From assembly GCF_000154785.2 (NCBI RefSeq), contig NC_015730.1, forward strand, positions 3,224,001-3,288,000: a stretch of 64,000 nt of DNA. The letters run 5' to 3'. The notes under the pieces were generated by a model that made no database searches, was not told the DNA's origin, and saw only the letters and a program-made list of their open reading frames with translations. The stretch is from Roseobacter litoralis Och 149 (GTDB lineage Bacteria > Pseudomonadota > Alphaproteobacteria > Rhodobacterales > Rhodobacteraceae). The translations under genes and the position numbers were made by a program. Below, piece by piece: positions 9,964 to 20,040 of this stretch (positions within the stretch are counted from its first letter, which is position 1; each line of letters begins with the position of its first letter).

Positions 9964-11200
9964 AGGAATTCCCCCAATCCGGCACGGCGATCTCAACCGG
10001 GCGCATCAGCGGGGCGCTGTCCATGACACCGCCCGGCGTTAACGCGGGAAAGGCCGATTGCGCCCATTGCACAAGCTGCACCGCGGGTGATCCCAACAAC
10101 AAGCGTGCGGCGGGCTGCTGCCAGAGCATCTGGTCAATGCTGTCGTTGGGCCGGTAGGTGCCATCAGCGATCCCGTTGCCATCCAGATCAGTCGCGACGA
10201 AATCAGACCAGTAGTTGCCCCGCCCCTCCGCCGCCCAGTCCAGCCACTTGGTCGAGACATATTTGACCTGCGTGCGGTTGCCGACAAAAGCGTTGCCCGT
10301 GACGTCATTACGTTCAGACCCGGCGGTAAAATGGATGCCGATGCCGCACCGCTCAAACCGATTGTCCACAATTTCGTTCTTATGCGCGTTATAGACAAAG
10401 AGGCACTTCTTGGCCCCGTCCTGCACGTAATTGCCCCGCACCACGGAACGGTTGGTGAAGTTCAGCATCACCCCGTGATCCCGATCCCCGATGGAGACAT
10501 TATCCAGCACACGCACTTTTTTCGAATACATCACCGCAAAGCCCAGATGGTTGCCCATCGACAGGTTGCCGCTGACCTCGCTGTCATTGGCATACATGTA
10601 ATGCACCGCAAAGCGCAGATCGCGGAACCGGTTGCCCCGGAACACATTGCGTTTGGAGGTATTGACGAAAATCCCGTCCCGGCCCCAGCGGACATCGTTG
10701 CCCTCGACCACCGTGCCGGGCGCGTTCCAGACGTAGATGCCATTGCCACGCTGGTTCATCCGGTGGCCCTGACGGCCTTCGATGACATTGCCCGAAATCA
10801 CCGCATCGCGCGCGCCATGCACATCGATACCATAAAGGTTGCCCTGTAAAAGGTTGCCCTCAATCACCGCGCCGGTGGCGGCTTTGGTCAGGGTAATGCC
10901 TGCATCCTTGGTCTCGTGACTGTCACCGGACCCGGTGAGACGCAGGCCCTCGACCCGCACGCCCTCAGCATCGACCGTGAGGACCGTACTCTGCCCGCCC
11001 GCGTCCAGATGCACGCCCGGCACGCCGATCAGGGTCACAGGACGCGAAAGGTGCACCGGGCCAGTGTATTGGCCCGGTGCAAGCCGCAGCACCGCGCCCG
11101 GTGCTGTGGCATCAACCAGTGGCTGCAAAGGCGTCCCGCTGGCAAACACAGGGCCTGCCAGTATCATCAGAAGGAACAGGAACGCCTTGAGCAACCGCAT
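9953..11200 (-). CDS. nosD: NosD, periplasmic beta-helix copper/sulfur-processing protein
   Basis: 415 aa with a Sec signal peptide (MRLLKAFLFLLMILAGPVFA). The body is a right-handed beta-helix (CASH/PbH1 repeats), with recurring VxxGN and GIxVxxA units from about residue 85 to 300. NosD is the periplasmic part of the NosDFY complex needed to build the CuZ centre. It starts three bases after the nosZ stop. Confidence 0.94.
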   Translation of the reverse strand: MRLLKAFLFLLMILAGPVFASGTPLQPLVDATAPGAVLRLAPGQYTGPVHLSRPVTLIGVPGVHLDAGGQSTVLTVDAEGVRVEGLRLTGSGDSHETKDAGITLTKAATGAVIEGNLLQGNLYGIDVHGARDAVISGNVIEGRQGHRMNQRGNGIYVWNAPGTVVEGNDVRWGRDGIFVNTSKRNVFRGNRFRDLRFAVHYMYANDSEVSGNLSMGNHLGFAVMYSKKVRVLDNVSIGDRDHGVMLNFTNRSVVRGNYVQDGAKKCLFVYNAHKNEIVDNRFERCGIGIHFTAGSERNDVTGNAFVGNRTQVKYVSTKWLDWAAEGRGNYWSDFVATDLDGNGIADGTYRPNDSIDQMLWQQPAARLLLGSPAVQLVQWAQSAFPALTPGGVMDSAPLMRPVEIAVPDWGNSYGG

Positions 11201-11203
11201 GGA

Positions 11204-13117
11204 TCAGGTCGCCCGCGGCTCTACGAACATGCGGCCGCGCATCTCCATATGTAGCGCGTGGCAGAACCAGTTGCAGTAGAACCAATGCACACCGGGTCGA
11301 TCCGCAGTGAAGGTGATGGACGCAGTCTGCTGCGGCCCCACTTCCATGGCGATACCGTGGTTGGACAGGCAGAAGCCGTGGGTCACATCATCGATGTCAT
11401 CAAGGTTGGTGACATAGACGGTCACCTCATCCCCCTGCTGCACGGTGAATTTCTCAAGGCTGAATTCCGGCGCGATGGAATACATATAGACCCGCACCTT
11501 ATTACCATCCCGGATCGGTTCGGGATGCCCGTCCTCAAGATCGACACCATCGGCTGCCGCCTGCTGGCGCGCCGCTTCCCAGCCCGGATCATCGCGGCTG
11601 TAGATGTTGACAGGGTTCACCTTGGAGGCATGCACGATGATACTGTCATGCGGTTCGGCAAAGGTCGGCCCGTCATGCACCACCTTCATCTCGCCGCTGG
11701 AGATATCGATGAGCTGCTCGTTTTCGGGCTTGAGCGGCCCGGTATTGAGGAACCTGTCTTTCGAAAACTTGTTCATCGAAATCAGCCATTTGCCGTCGGC
11801 CTCTGAAGTTTCGCCCATGGAGGTGGAGTTATGCCCCGGCTGGTAATGCACATCGACCTTGGAGACGATCGGATCGACGTCTTCACCGTTATAGGCCGCA
11901 ATCGCCTTTTCCATGTTCCACTTGGCCACCTGACTGTCGAGGAAGAGCGTGGTGAAACAGTTGCCCTTCCCATCAAACGCGGTGTGTAGCGGGCCAAGGC
12001 CCAATTCAGGCTCCGCGACGATGCAGGACCGTGGGTCCGCGCCCTCAAACACCGCATCCACCAGCGTCACGTCAATGACGGACACGGTCGGAGACAGCTT
12101 GCCGTTGATGACGATGTGCTGTTTGTCGGGGGCCGCGTTACAGCCATGCGGGCTGTTGGGGATGGGGATATAGCGGGTGTACTGCGAATTGGCCGCCTTG
12201 CGCCCGTCGAGCACCCGCACGCCGTTCAGTATCTGGCCTTCACCCGCTTCTACCGCCGCTTCAATGGCCGCGATGTTAAAGACGACGCAGTGATCCGTTT
12301 CATTGGCGGTCATCTCGGCAAGGTTCATGCCCATTTCCGAGTTATACGAGGTCGCAAAGGCATATTTGCCCTGATAATCCGCATCGCAGTTATCAAGGTT
12401 GCCGCTCACGATCACCTGCCATGCGACTTTCATCTCATCGCCATCAATCGCGGTGAAGATGTTCACATACTGATCTGGTTCATCCAGAATTTGCCCGTCA
12501 TTGACCAGCGGCACTTCATGTTCGCCATTGGCAAAGACATAGCCCGTGCGCGGGTATTTCTGAGGGCGCATGCCGTGGATGTCCTGCGCGTTAGGGATCT
12601 CGATGATCTTGTCGCATTTCATGATGTCGCAGCGTATGCGCGCGACCCGCGTGTTGGCCTTGTCATTGGCAAAGATATAGCGCCCGTCGTAGGTGCCATC
12701 GGTGAAGCTCATATGCGGGTGGTGCAAATCGCCGTTGTCATAGGTTTTCATACCGCGCTTGGCGAGCATTTCCTTGGTCTCGGGCAGCAACCCTTCGGTT
12801 AGCACCTGAAGGCTCTCGTTGGTCTGGCCCCATCCGGTGGCCGAGCAGCGGTTGAACACCGGGATCCGCATCAGTTCGCGCATGGACGGAAAGCCGAGAA
12901 TCCGGATTTCACCCGATTGGCCTGACGACCAGAAACCGTAGTATTCGTCCAGCTCTCCGGGGGCGAGATTGAATGCGCCCTCTGCCGCGTTCGCCTTGCC
13001 CGCACTGCCCAACAGCCCGGCACCGCCGGCGGCTGCAAATGCAGCGCCCCCTGCGGTTGCTCCCATGAGTTGACGCCGGTTCAGGCGCATTTGCGCTTTG
13101 CGTTCTTCTTCAGACAT
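11204..13117 (-). CDS. nosZ: nitrous-oxide reductase NosZ, clade I (Tat-exported)
   Basis: 637 aa. A twin-arginine signal (LNRRQLMGA, ~12-20) marks it as clade I. The N-terminal beta-propeller carries the CuZ motif DLHHPHM (His132, His133, His135) and further His. The C-terminal cupredoxin domain has the CuA motif with Cys615, Cys619, His623 and Met626. It reduces N2O to N2 in the periplasm using electrons from cytochrome c or via NosR. All expected copper ligands inspected are present, so the enzyme looks functional. Confidence 0.98.
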   Translation of the reverse strand: MSEEERKAQMRLNRRQLMGATAGGAAFAAAGGAGLLGSAGKANAAEGAFNLAPGELDEYYGFWSSGQSGEIRILGFPSMRELMRIPVFNRCSATGWGQTNESLQVLTEGLLPETKEMLAKRGMKTYDNGDLHHPHMSFTDGTYDGRYIFANDKANTRVARIRCDIMKCDKIIEIPNAQDIHGMRPQKYPRTGYVFANGEHEVPLVNDGQILDEPDQYVNIFTAIDGDEMKVAWQVIVSGNLDNCDADYQGKYAFATSYNSEMGMNLAEMTANETDHCVVFNIAAIEAAVEAGEGQILNGVRVLDGRKAANSQYTRYIPIPNSPHGCNAAPDKQHIVINGKLSPTVSVIDVTLVDAVFEGADPRSCIVAEPELGLGPLHTAFDGKGNCFTTLFLDSQVAKWNMEKAIAAYNGEDVDPIVSKVDVHYQPGHNSTSMGETSEADGKWLISMNKFSKDRFLNTGPLKPENEQLIDISSGEMKVVHDGPTFAEPHDSIIVHASKVNPVNIYSRDDPGWEAARQQAAADGVDLEDGHPEPIRDGNKVRVYMYSIAPEFSLEKFTVQQGDEVTVYVTNLDDIDDVTHGFCLSNHGIAMEVGPQQTASITFTADRPGVHWFYCNWFCHALHMEMRGRMFVEPRAT

Positions 13118-13134
13118 AGTCCATCTCCTTTATT

Positions 13135-15294
13135 TCAGGTCTTTTCCAAGACCGGTGGTTTTGTGGAAAACGCATCCAGCGCTTCCGTGCCGGCGCTTGC
13201 TTTGGCGCGGCGTTTGAGTTGTTTGATGATGACCGGGCATTTTGCGTCAGACTGGTACAGCACCTGACAGTGCAGGCAGTTGACGCATTCGTTGGGGTTG
13301 ATTTCGCCCGTCGGATGGATCGCCTGCACAGGACATTCATTGGCGCAGGTATGGCAGGGGTTGCCACATTCTCGATACCGTTTGAGCCAGTCAAACATGC
13401 GCATCCGCGCCGGGATCGCGAGTGCTGCCCCCAAGGGGCAGACATAACGGCAGTAGAATCGTTCGACGAATAATCCGATGAAAAGCATGCTTAGCGCAAA
13501 GACCACGAAGGGCCATTCACGCGCGAACTTCAGGATGATTGCGGTCTTGAACGGCTCGACCTCGGCCAGCGCTTCGGCGCGTGGCAAAGAGGTCAGCGAG
13601 ACCGCGAACAGCCCCAGAAAGATCATGTACTTGATCGGCCACAAGCGTTCATGCAGCCCCCAAGGCAGCTCAAACTGCGGGACCTTGACCGCCCGCGCAA
13701 TCTTGTTCGAAAGCTCCTGCAGCGCGCCAAAGGGGCAGAGCCAGCCGCAATAGGCCCCCCGGCCCCAGAACAACAGCGCCGCTGCGATCGCGAACCACTG
13801 GATGAACACCAGCGGATCGAGCAGGAACGCATCCCAGCTAAAGCCAGACCGCAGAGCCCCGCCAAGCGCCAGCAGGTTCACGACCGACAGTTGCGCGTTC
13901 GTCATCCAGCCCAAAAACACCAGCGTCATCGTCAGAAAACCGATGCGGACCCAATAGAACACCCGCGCGTTTCTGGTGAACTGCTTCTGAAAGAAGAAGA
14001 TCGCCGACAGGGTGAGCAGCATCGCGATCAGGACGGCGATCTCGACCTGTTTGTCGCGCCAGACGCGTTGCCACAGGGCGGTTTTGGCCGCCGCTTCATC
14101 CTCGACCGCCGAATGGACGACCGGGGCCTGTTTGATGAAGCGCTCAGGCAGTTGATAGCCCAGATCGACGGTCACAAAGGCTTTGGTCACGGCACCGGTC
14201 GCGCGTTGCACCAGCAGTTGCAACCGCCATGGCTCGGCCGGATCAAACTCGGCATCGACGGGGATTTTAAAGATATCAAGTTCGGTGAAGGCAGGCGCAT
14301 CCGCAGGGTCCAACCGCCCCAGCCGCTTGTGACCGCTATCAAAAAAGCGCAGCGCGCGGTCGCCCTGAATAAGCTGAATGCGGTCGAAAATTCCGCCCCG
14401 GACATAGCCCGATCCTTTGAACGAATATTTGCCGCGCCCGGTGACGAGGATCGCCTCTTCCCCCTCTTCCAGCCAGTCGGTCAGGTTGGCATATTCGGCC
14501 TCGCCCAGCAGGCTGCGCCCGATTTCGGGGATGCTGACCAATGCGGCGGTCATTTCAATGAAGGTATCTTCGGGCGCGCCGGGTTCCGGGCGGGCTGCGG
14601 CCTTTTCGTCGCCGCCCTGTTCAAACGCGCGGTTCACCTGCCCCACATCCAGCGCCAGCGTGCGCACAGAGCCATCACCAGTCAGCGTCATCCAATCGGC
14701 AGTCGCCGTACTGCTGCGGTCGATTTCACGCTTGGGCAACGCGACCTCTACCGACAAACCGCCCAGCGACAGCATGCGCGCAACCTTTATCCCGGCGCGC
14801 ACGATGCTGTCATCGATCACCATGATCGTGACGGTCGCCCCCGAGATGATATCGAGGTCATGCCCCGCACCACCGGCTTGCACTTCGGCCTTGAGGTCGA
14901 GCCCGCGATACCCTTCGGTCACGGCCTTCACCTTACGGTCCGGGATGCCGATCAGGACAATCGGTTCGGAGTGTTTGACCAGATGCGCCGCCATGACGTT
15001 GGCATCCTGGTCGATTGCGGCAACCACGTGGATTGGCTTGCCCGAATACCCCGTCGTGCCGACAAAATCCGAAGTGAGGAAAACATATCCCAACGTCTCG
15101 CCACCGCGTAGAATCGGGGCCACTTTGGTATCAGGATCAATCACGCCAAAACCATCGGCATCAGCCGCAAAGTCGGTGGCCGCAAGATCGGGCAGGAAAC
15201 TGGCAAGCGTCTCGGCGGATGCTGTGCGCACAGCACCAGTTACACTTAAAAGAAAAAGTGCACAGATCACGATCAAGGCACGGGCTATTGGCAT
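13135..15294 (-). CDS. nosR: NosR, flavo-iron-sulfur membrane protein for N2O reduction
   Basis: 719 aa: signal peptide, then a periplasmic FMN-binding domain with the flavinylation motif SGATVT (residues 151-156), several membrane helices (~410-620) with CGWLCP and CRYVCP motifs, and two C-terminal [4Fe-4S] clusters (CGNPCHTCANECP and CVNCLHC). NosR feeds electrons to NosZ and is needed for nos expression and activity. A GGGGAG ribosome-binding site sits eight bases before the ATG. The flavin is probably attached by NosX from the same operon. Confidence 0.96.
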   Translation of the reverse strand: MPIARALIVICALFLLSVTGAVRTASAETLASFLPDLAATDFAADADGFGVIDPDTKVAPILRGGETLGYVFLTSDFVGTTGYSGKPIHVVAAIDQDANVMAAHLVKHSEPIVLIGIPDRKVKAVTEGYRGLDLKAEVQAGGAGHDLDIISGATVTIMVIDDSIVRAGIKVARMLSLGGLSVEVALPKREIDRSSTATADWMTLTGDGSVRTLALDVGQVNRAFEQGGDEKAAARPEPGAPEDTFIEMTAALVSIPEIGRSLLGEAEYANLTDWLEEGEEAILVTGRGKYSFKGSGYVRGGIFDRIQLIQGDRALRFFDSGHKRLGRLDPADAPAFTELDIFKIPVDAEFDPAEPWRLQLLVQRATGAVTKAFVTVDLGYQLPERFIKQAPVVHSAVEDEAAAKTALWQRVWRDKQVEIAVLIAMLLTLSAIFFFQKQFTRNARVFYWVRIGFLTMTLVFLGWMTNAQLSVVNLLALGGALRSGFSWDAFLLDPLVFIQWFAIAAALLFWGRGAYCGWLCPFGALQELSNKIARAVKVPQFELPWGLHERLWPIKYMIFLGLFAVSLTSLPRAEALAEVEPFKTAIILKFAREWPFVVFALSMLFIGLFVERFYCRYVCPLGAALAIPARMRMFDWLKRYRECGNPCHTCANECPVQAIHPTGEINPNECVNCLHCQVLYQSDAKCPVIIKQLKRRAKASAGTEALDAFSTKPPVLEKT

Positions 15295-15341
15295 GTCGAC
15301 GGCTCCCCGAACGACACTCCGACACTGCGGTGCGGCACACC

Positions 15342-15355
15342 TTGACTTAAGTCAA
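15342..15355. promoter_or_regulatory. Fnr/Dnr-type palindrome upstream of nosR
   Basis: TTGACTTAAGTCAA is a perfect 14-bp palindrome of the Crp/Fnr type. It lies 48 bases upstream of the nosR start codon. This is the same class as the site at 6008-6021 and the likely target of regulator A or B. If it sits at -41.5 the leader would be only about 13 bases and begin in the Shine-Dalgarno sequence, so the spacing deserves a check. Confidence 0.75.
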
Positions 15356-15673
15356 GATACGGGACTTTCAGCGCAAATTCACAATCCGGAATATCTCAGG
15401 CGGCGCAAGCGTGAAACACCGCAGGACAGGACAGATAAGAGTTGTCACTGGCCGACCCCGGTGCCGCAACATGGCACCCCAGAATAATACCGCGCGCACA
15501 TCCGATACCATCCATAAAGGCAGCCGGATTTATGTTCACAGGTACCCGTATCAGACCACAGCCATCTCGACCTTTTCCAGTGGCTCGCCCTAAGACATTT
15601 GGATTGTTGACCGAATCGCCACAATACGCTCACAATGTTGTCATTTAGTATTGGTTAAAAAAGGATTAACACC
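15356..15673. other. intergenic stretch ahead of the RTX gene
   Basis: No convincing gene. It holds the upstream part of the divergent nosR promoter and the promoter of the RTX gene. The last ~40 bases are AT-rich and end with AAGGA about eight bases before the RTX ATG. I see no insertion-sequence ends or stable terminator. Confidence 0.5.
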
Positions 15674-18600
15674 ATGGCAACTCCCACAGTATGGCTCAAT
15701 GCATTTCAGGTGAACACTGGCACCGCCGCGACTGGCAGCCAATCGGAACCGAAAATCATCGGATTGAATAACGGACACTTCGTCGTTGCGTGGCAGGAAA
15801 ACGCGGCAGGGCAGGATGCCCCCGCGGGGGCTGTGGCGACAGCGCGAGGCACGGATATCGTTGCCAAGATTTTTGACGCCGAGGGAAATGTGGTGCGCGA
15901 TTCGTTCCAGCTGAACTCGGACCGGAATTTCGATGATGAACTGGATTTCGACCTGACAGCCACCCATGATGGCTTCGCGATGACCTACATCGACGATTCG
16001 ATCAGCAACGTGAACCAGACCACCGTCTACTACGAACGTTTCGAATTCGATGGCGACCGTCAGACCGGCACGGGCACGTCGTTTCAGATCGATAATGAAA
16101 ACGTCGCAGCAGACTTCCTGCGCAACCCGCAAATTGCAGCCAACCTGATTGCATCCAACGATGACATCTATGTCGCCTACGACGATGATGTCGGCACAAA
16201 CACCAATATCAACGCACGGATCATCGACGAAGCGAACGTGCTCTCAGCTGAATTCGGATCGGCGCAAAACAGCATTGATTTTGACCGTCTCGGTGACGTG
16301 ACAGTTTTGAGCAACGGCAACTTTGTTACGGCATACCTCGAAGATGACAACGGTACGACCAGTCTTGAATTTGTCATCCGCGACCAGACGGGCGCTGACG
16401 TAGGCCCTGCCCGCGCGCTTGCAAGTGAAGGTGACGAAGTGGACATCGCAGCGCTTGAAGGCGGCGGCTTTGTCGCTGTTTACACGTTGAACAGCGATGT
16501 TCTGGTCCGTACCTTCGACAACACAGGCACTCTTCAAGTTGGGCCCCTTGCTGTCGCCTCCGGGACGAACATTCAAAACGAGCCAGTCGTGGTCGGCCTT
16601 TCCGATGGCGGTTTCGTTGTAGCGTGGGACGACGATACAACCGGCAACCTGTTCGCCCGCCGATACGAAGCTGACGGGACCACGGACGGCACCACCTTCA
16701 CGGTTGAAAACACAGGCACCACGCAGATCGATATCGGCACCACAGGTGACGGTCGCATCCTGTTTAGCTGGCTGGCGCAGGGCGGCGAAATTTTTGCCTC
16801 TGTCTGGGATCCGCGCCCATCGGTGATCGACCCCGACGATTTTGACGGCCAACGCGCGCATGTGCTGGATTCAGACGTGATCACAACCGGGATTGGTGGC
16901 TCGACCGTGCTTGCAGGTGTAGGTTCAAAAACCGTATTCGGCCAGGGTGGAGATGACATCATCAATGCCTCGTCCGGCGGTGGCGAATATTTTGGTGGCG
17001 GCGGCAATGACATCATCTTTGCCAGCAATACCGCCTTTGAAACGCTCGACGGCGGTACCGGCATCGATACGCTGAACACCACGCTGTTCAACGGCACCTA
17101 TGAAATCAACCTCGTCACAGGCGTGACCAACTTTGCGCCCGAATCCTTTGTCAACTTCGAGAACGTCGTCACCGGCAACGGCAATACCACGATCACCGGG
17201 ACAGTCGGTGCAAATGTCATTACCACCGGCAGTGGCAATGACACGGTGAATGCCGGGGCGGGCAATGACACGATCAACACTGGTGCGGGCAACGACACGG
17301 TAGAGGCAAGCTCAGGAAGTGACACGATTTTCCTTGGCGATGGCAATGATACCGCGACGTCTTCGGGGACCGATACGATCTTTGGCGAGGCGGGGGATGA
17401 CCTGATCTTTGCCGGGCTTGGCTTGCCGGAAACCCTTGATGGGGGCACCGGGGTTGATACGCTGAACACGACTTTGTTCAACGGCTCCTATGTCGTCAAT
17501 CTTGCGACCGGGCTGACGAATTTCGCGGGCGAGGTCTTTACCAACTTCGAGAATATCATTTCCGGCAGTGGCAATGATGAGTTGCTTGGCACGTCAAGCG
17601 CCAATGAGATGGATGGCGGGGCCGGAAATGACCGGATTCTCGGCCTTGGGGGCAATGACGAATTGATCGGTGGCCTTGGCAGCGACATCCTGAACGGCGG
17701 TGACGGCAATGACGAGATCGACGGCGGCGATGGCAACGACATCATGTATGGCGGCACTGGCAATGACGACATGGAAGGGGGCGACGGTGACGATCTGCTG
17801 ATCGGCAACGACGGCAATGACATGATGGAGGGCGGCCTCGGCAACGACGTGTTCCGCGGTGGCACTGGGGTCGATATTATCGACGGCGACGAAGGCGACG
17901 ACGAAGCCTTTGGCGGCGATGGCAACGACGTCCTGCGCGGTGGCGATGGCAATGACCTGATGGACGGCAGCGCCGGGGACGACTCCATTCAGGGCGGGGA
18001 TGGCAATGACATCCTTGTAGGTCAGATCGGTAACGACATACTGCAGGGCGACAGCGGGGCGGATGAGTTGCGCGGCGGCGGCGGCGATGATTTGCTGAAT
18101 GGCGGAACGGGCAACGATACGCTGTTTGGTGGCGCCAATGAGGACACTCTGTTGGGCGGTTCTGGCGATGACTTCCTGCAGGGCAACCAGCAGGATGATG
18201 AACTCTTTGGCCAGTCAGGCAATGACCGGTTGTTCGGCGGTGATGGCTTTGACTTCCTCAATGGCGGCATCGGGGATGACCGGCTTGAGGGCAACAACGG
18301 GCGCGACACGCTGGTTGGCGGCACGGGCGCGGACATCCTGATCGGCGGGGCCTTGGGCGACACGTTTGTGTTCTCCAGTGTGGCGGATTCCAACCTTGCC
18401 AGCAGAGACACGATTGTCGGCATCGATGGCATCGGCGTGGCCAATGGCGACATCATCGACGTCTCCGCCATCGACGCGGACACCACAGTCGGGGGAAATC
18501 AGGCCTTTACCTTCCTCGGGCTGCAGACGACCGCATCGGCCCTGTCCTTTGGTGCAGGCGCGCTTTGGGTCGAGAACGCAGGCGGGCCGACACTGCTGTT

Positions 18601-18703
18601 CGGGAACATCGACAACGACGCCACGATCGAGTTCGCCGTCCAGATCAACGACGGTGCGGGCACCTCGGCGGCAGATTACACCTTGGGTGACTTCATCGTC
18701 TGA
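15674..18703 (+). CDS. RTX-type calcium-binding secreted protein
   Basis: 1009 aa, very acidic, with no cleavable N-terminal signal. Residues ~20-385 contain about six repeats of the type GGFVVAW-D, probably a beta-propeller-like domain. From ~410 onward come many hemolysin-type GGxGxDxL nonapeptides that bind Ca2+ in a beta-roll. The C-terminus (~895-1009) resembles the serralysin/M10 C-terminal secretion domain (GDTFVFSS, DIIDVSAIDAD). Type I secretion is inferred; no ABC/MFP secretion genes are adjacent. Two ~60-residue segments at about 450-512 and 578-640 are near copies of each other. No catalytic motif was recognised, so its role (adhesin, surface layer, exoprotein) is open. Confidence 0.88.
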   Translation: MATPTVWLNAFQVNTGTAATGSQSEPKIIGLNNGHFVVAWQENAAGQDAPAGAVATARGTDIVAKIFDAEGNVVRDSFQLNSDRNFDDELDFDLTATHDGFAMTYIDDSISNVNQTTVYYERFEFDGDRQTGTGTSFQIDNENVAADFLRNPQIAANLIASNDDIYVAYDDDVGTNTNINARIIDEANVLSAEFGSAQNSIDFDRLGDVTVLSNGNFVTAYLEDDNGTTSLEFVIRDQTGADVGPARALASEGDEVDIAALEGGGFVAVYTLNSDVLVRTFDNTGTLQVGPLAVASGTNIQNEPVVVGLSDGGFVVAWDDDTTGNLFARRYEADGTTDGTTFTVENTGTTQIDIGTTGDGRILFSWLAQGGEIFASVWDPRPSVIDPDDFDGQRAHVLDSDVITTGIGGSTVLAGVGSKTVFGQGGDDIINASSGGGEYFGGGGNDIIFASNTAFETLDGGTGIDTLNTTLFNGTYEINLVTGVTNFAPESFVNFENVVTGNGNTTITGTVGANVITTGSGNDTVNAGAGNDTINTGAGNDTVEASSGSDTIFLGDGNDTATSSGTDTIFGEAGDDLIFAGLGLPETLDGGTGVDTLNTTLFNGSYVVNLATGLTNFAGEVFTNFENIISGSGNDELLGTSSANEMDGGAGNDRILGLGGNDELIGGLGSDILNGGDGNDEIDGGDGNDIMYGGTGNDDMEGGDGDDLLIGNDGNDMMEGGLGNDVFRGGTGVDIIDGDEGDDEAFGGDGNDVLRGGDGNDLMDGSAGDDSIQGGDGNDILVGQIGNDILQGDSGADELRGGGGDDLLNGGTGNDTLFGGANEDTLLGGSGDDFLQGNQQDDELFGQSGNDRLFGGDGFDFLNGGIGDDRLEGNNGRDTLVGGTGADILIGGALGDTFVFSSVADSNLASRDTIVGIDGIGVANGDIIDVSAIDADTTVGGNQAFTFLGLQTTASALSFGAGALWVENAGGPTLLFGNIDNDATIEFAVQINDGAGTSAADYTLGDFIV

Positions 18704-18720
18704 AGCACGCCCTTGACCTG

Positions 18721-18762
18721 AAAAACCACCACGCGCCGCTCAACACAGAGCCCGCGTGGTGG
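18721..18762 (-). terminator. Rho-independent terminator downstream of dctM
   Basis: CCACCACGCG (18726-18735) and CGCGTGGTGG (18753-18762) form a perfect 10-bp stem with a 17-base loop. On the minus strand it is followed by five T (18721-18725). It should end the dctPQM transcript and may also act on the convergent RTX transcript. Confidence 0.75.
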
Positions 18763-18774
18763 GCATGCCCGGCG

Positions 18775-20037
18775 CTACGGATCGAGGAAAAACAGGCTGA
18801 TTGACGGTACCAGCGCCAACAGGACCAAGACACAACAGGTCACGATGAAAAAGGGCACCGCCACGCGGAAGACCTTCAGCGGACTGACCCGCGCCACGGA
18901 GGCGGCCACGTAAAGACCGATGCCAACCGGAGGCGACAAAAGCCCCAGTATCAGGTTGATCGACACCACAACCCCGAAATGCACCGGATGGATGCCGTAG
19001 ACTTCGGTCGCGATGGGCAGCAGGATGGGCACCACCATGATCAGCCCGGGTATCCCGTCGATCACCGTACCGACCAGCAGCAGCATGACCAGCACCAGCA
19101 ACATGAAACCCGCAGGCGACGTGGCCACAGTTTGTATCCACGCCGCTGCCGCCTGTGGCACCTGCCCGAACACCAGCACCCATGAAAACACGCCTGCCGC
19201 CGCCACCAGAAAGAGCACCAGCGCCGAATTGATGCCCGTGCGCAGCAGAATCTTGGGCAGGTCCGACAGCTTGAGCGTCCGGGTGATGAAACCCAGCAGC
19301 GCCGCACAAAGCGCGCCAAGTGCTGCCGCCTCGGTGGGCGAGCCGAAACCGCCCAGAATGGTGCCGATGATCACCGCGGGGATCGACAGCATCGGCAACG
19401 CCTTACGCACTGCCATCCACCGGTCGGGCCAGGTGACCTTTTGCCCCCTCGGATAGCTGTGCCAGATGCCAAGAAAGGCAATCGTGCCAATGAACAGGGC
19501 CGTCAGAATCAGACCCGGAAGGATGCCCGCGACCAACATATCGCGCACCGCAACCTGCGCGAGCACCGCATAGACCACGAAGACGATGGACGGCGGGATG
19601 ATCGGCCCCAGCAAACCTCCAAAGGCGGTGACGGCGGTGGCAAATTCGCGTTTGTAGCCTTCCTTTTCCATTTCCGGCACCATGACCTGCGACATCATCG
19701 CGATCTGCGCCGTGGCCGACCCGAGGATCGAGGCCACCATCATATTGGCAATCAGGTTGATATAGGCGAGCCCGCCACGGACCGCGCCAATAAAGGTCGC
19801 GGCCAGCCGGACCAGCCGTTGGGTAATACCCGCCCCGTTCATCAACTCGCCGATCAGAATGAACAACGGGATCGCCAAGAGGCCGAAGTTGTTCAGCGCG
19901 CTGAACATTTGCAAACCGTAGCTGTTCAAAAGCAGGCCGTTGCCGGTCCATAGGATGAATACGACCGCCGCAAGCGACAACACGATGCCGATGGGCACGC
20001 CGATGACCAGCAGGACGAAAAAGGCGGCTCCGGTCAC
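18775..20037 (-). CDS. dctM: TRAP transporter large permease DctM
   Basis: 420 aa with about 12 membrane helices, the normal size of DctM. It has typical motifs such as LFILIGELMNGAGIT and PEMEKEGYKREFATAVTAFGGLLGPIIPPSI. It forms the Na+-coupled membrane part of a tripartite TRAP transporter with the next two genes upstream. It lies three bases after dctQ. The substrate is not readable from sequence; the position beside the nicotinate cluster suggests an organic acid of that pathway. Confidence 0.95.
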   Translation of the reverse strand: MTGAAFFVLLVIGVPIGIVLSLAAVVFILWTGNGLLLNSYGLQMFSALNNFGLLAIPLFILIGELMNGAGITQRLVRLAATFIGAVRGGLAYINLIANMMVASILGSATAQIAMMSQVMVPEMEKEGYKREFATAVTAFGGLLGPIIPPSIVFVVYAVLAQVAVRDMLVAGILPGLILTALFIGTIAFLGIWHSYPRGQKVTWPDRWMAVRKALPMLSIPAVIIGTILGGFGSPTEAAALGALCAALLGFITRTLKLSDLPKILLRTGINSALVLFLVAAAGVFSWVLVFGQVPQAAAAWIQTVATSPAGFMLLVLVMLLLVGTVIDGIPGLIMVVPILLPIATEVYGIHPVHFGVVVSINLILGLLSPPVGIGLYVAASVARVSPLKVFRVAVPFFIVTCCVLVLLALVPSISLFFLDP

Positions 20038-20040
20038 GGG

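Noticed and set aside
13651..15111. 486-codon open frame on the plus strand inside nosR
   Set aside because: It lies fully antisense to nosR, whose domains and motifs are intact. Its composition is Arg/Gln/His-rich, typical of a shadow frame in GC-rich coding DNA.
17200..18350. Tandem repeats as a CRISPR array or DNA satellite
   Set aside because: The repeats are in frame and encode GGxGxD calcium-binding motifs; spacing and sequence vary at codon third positions.
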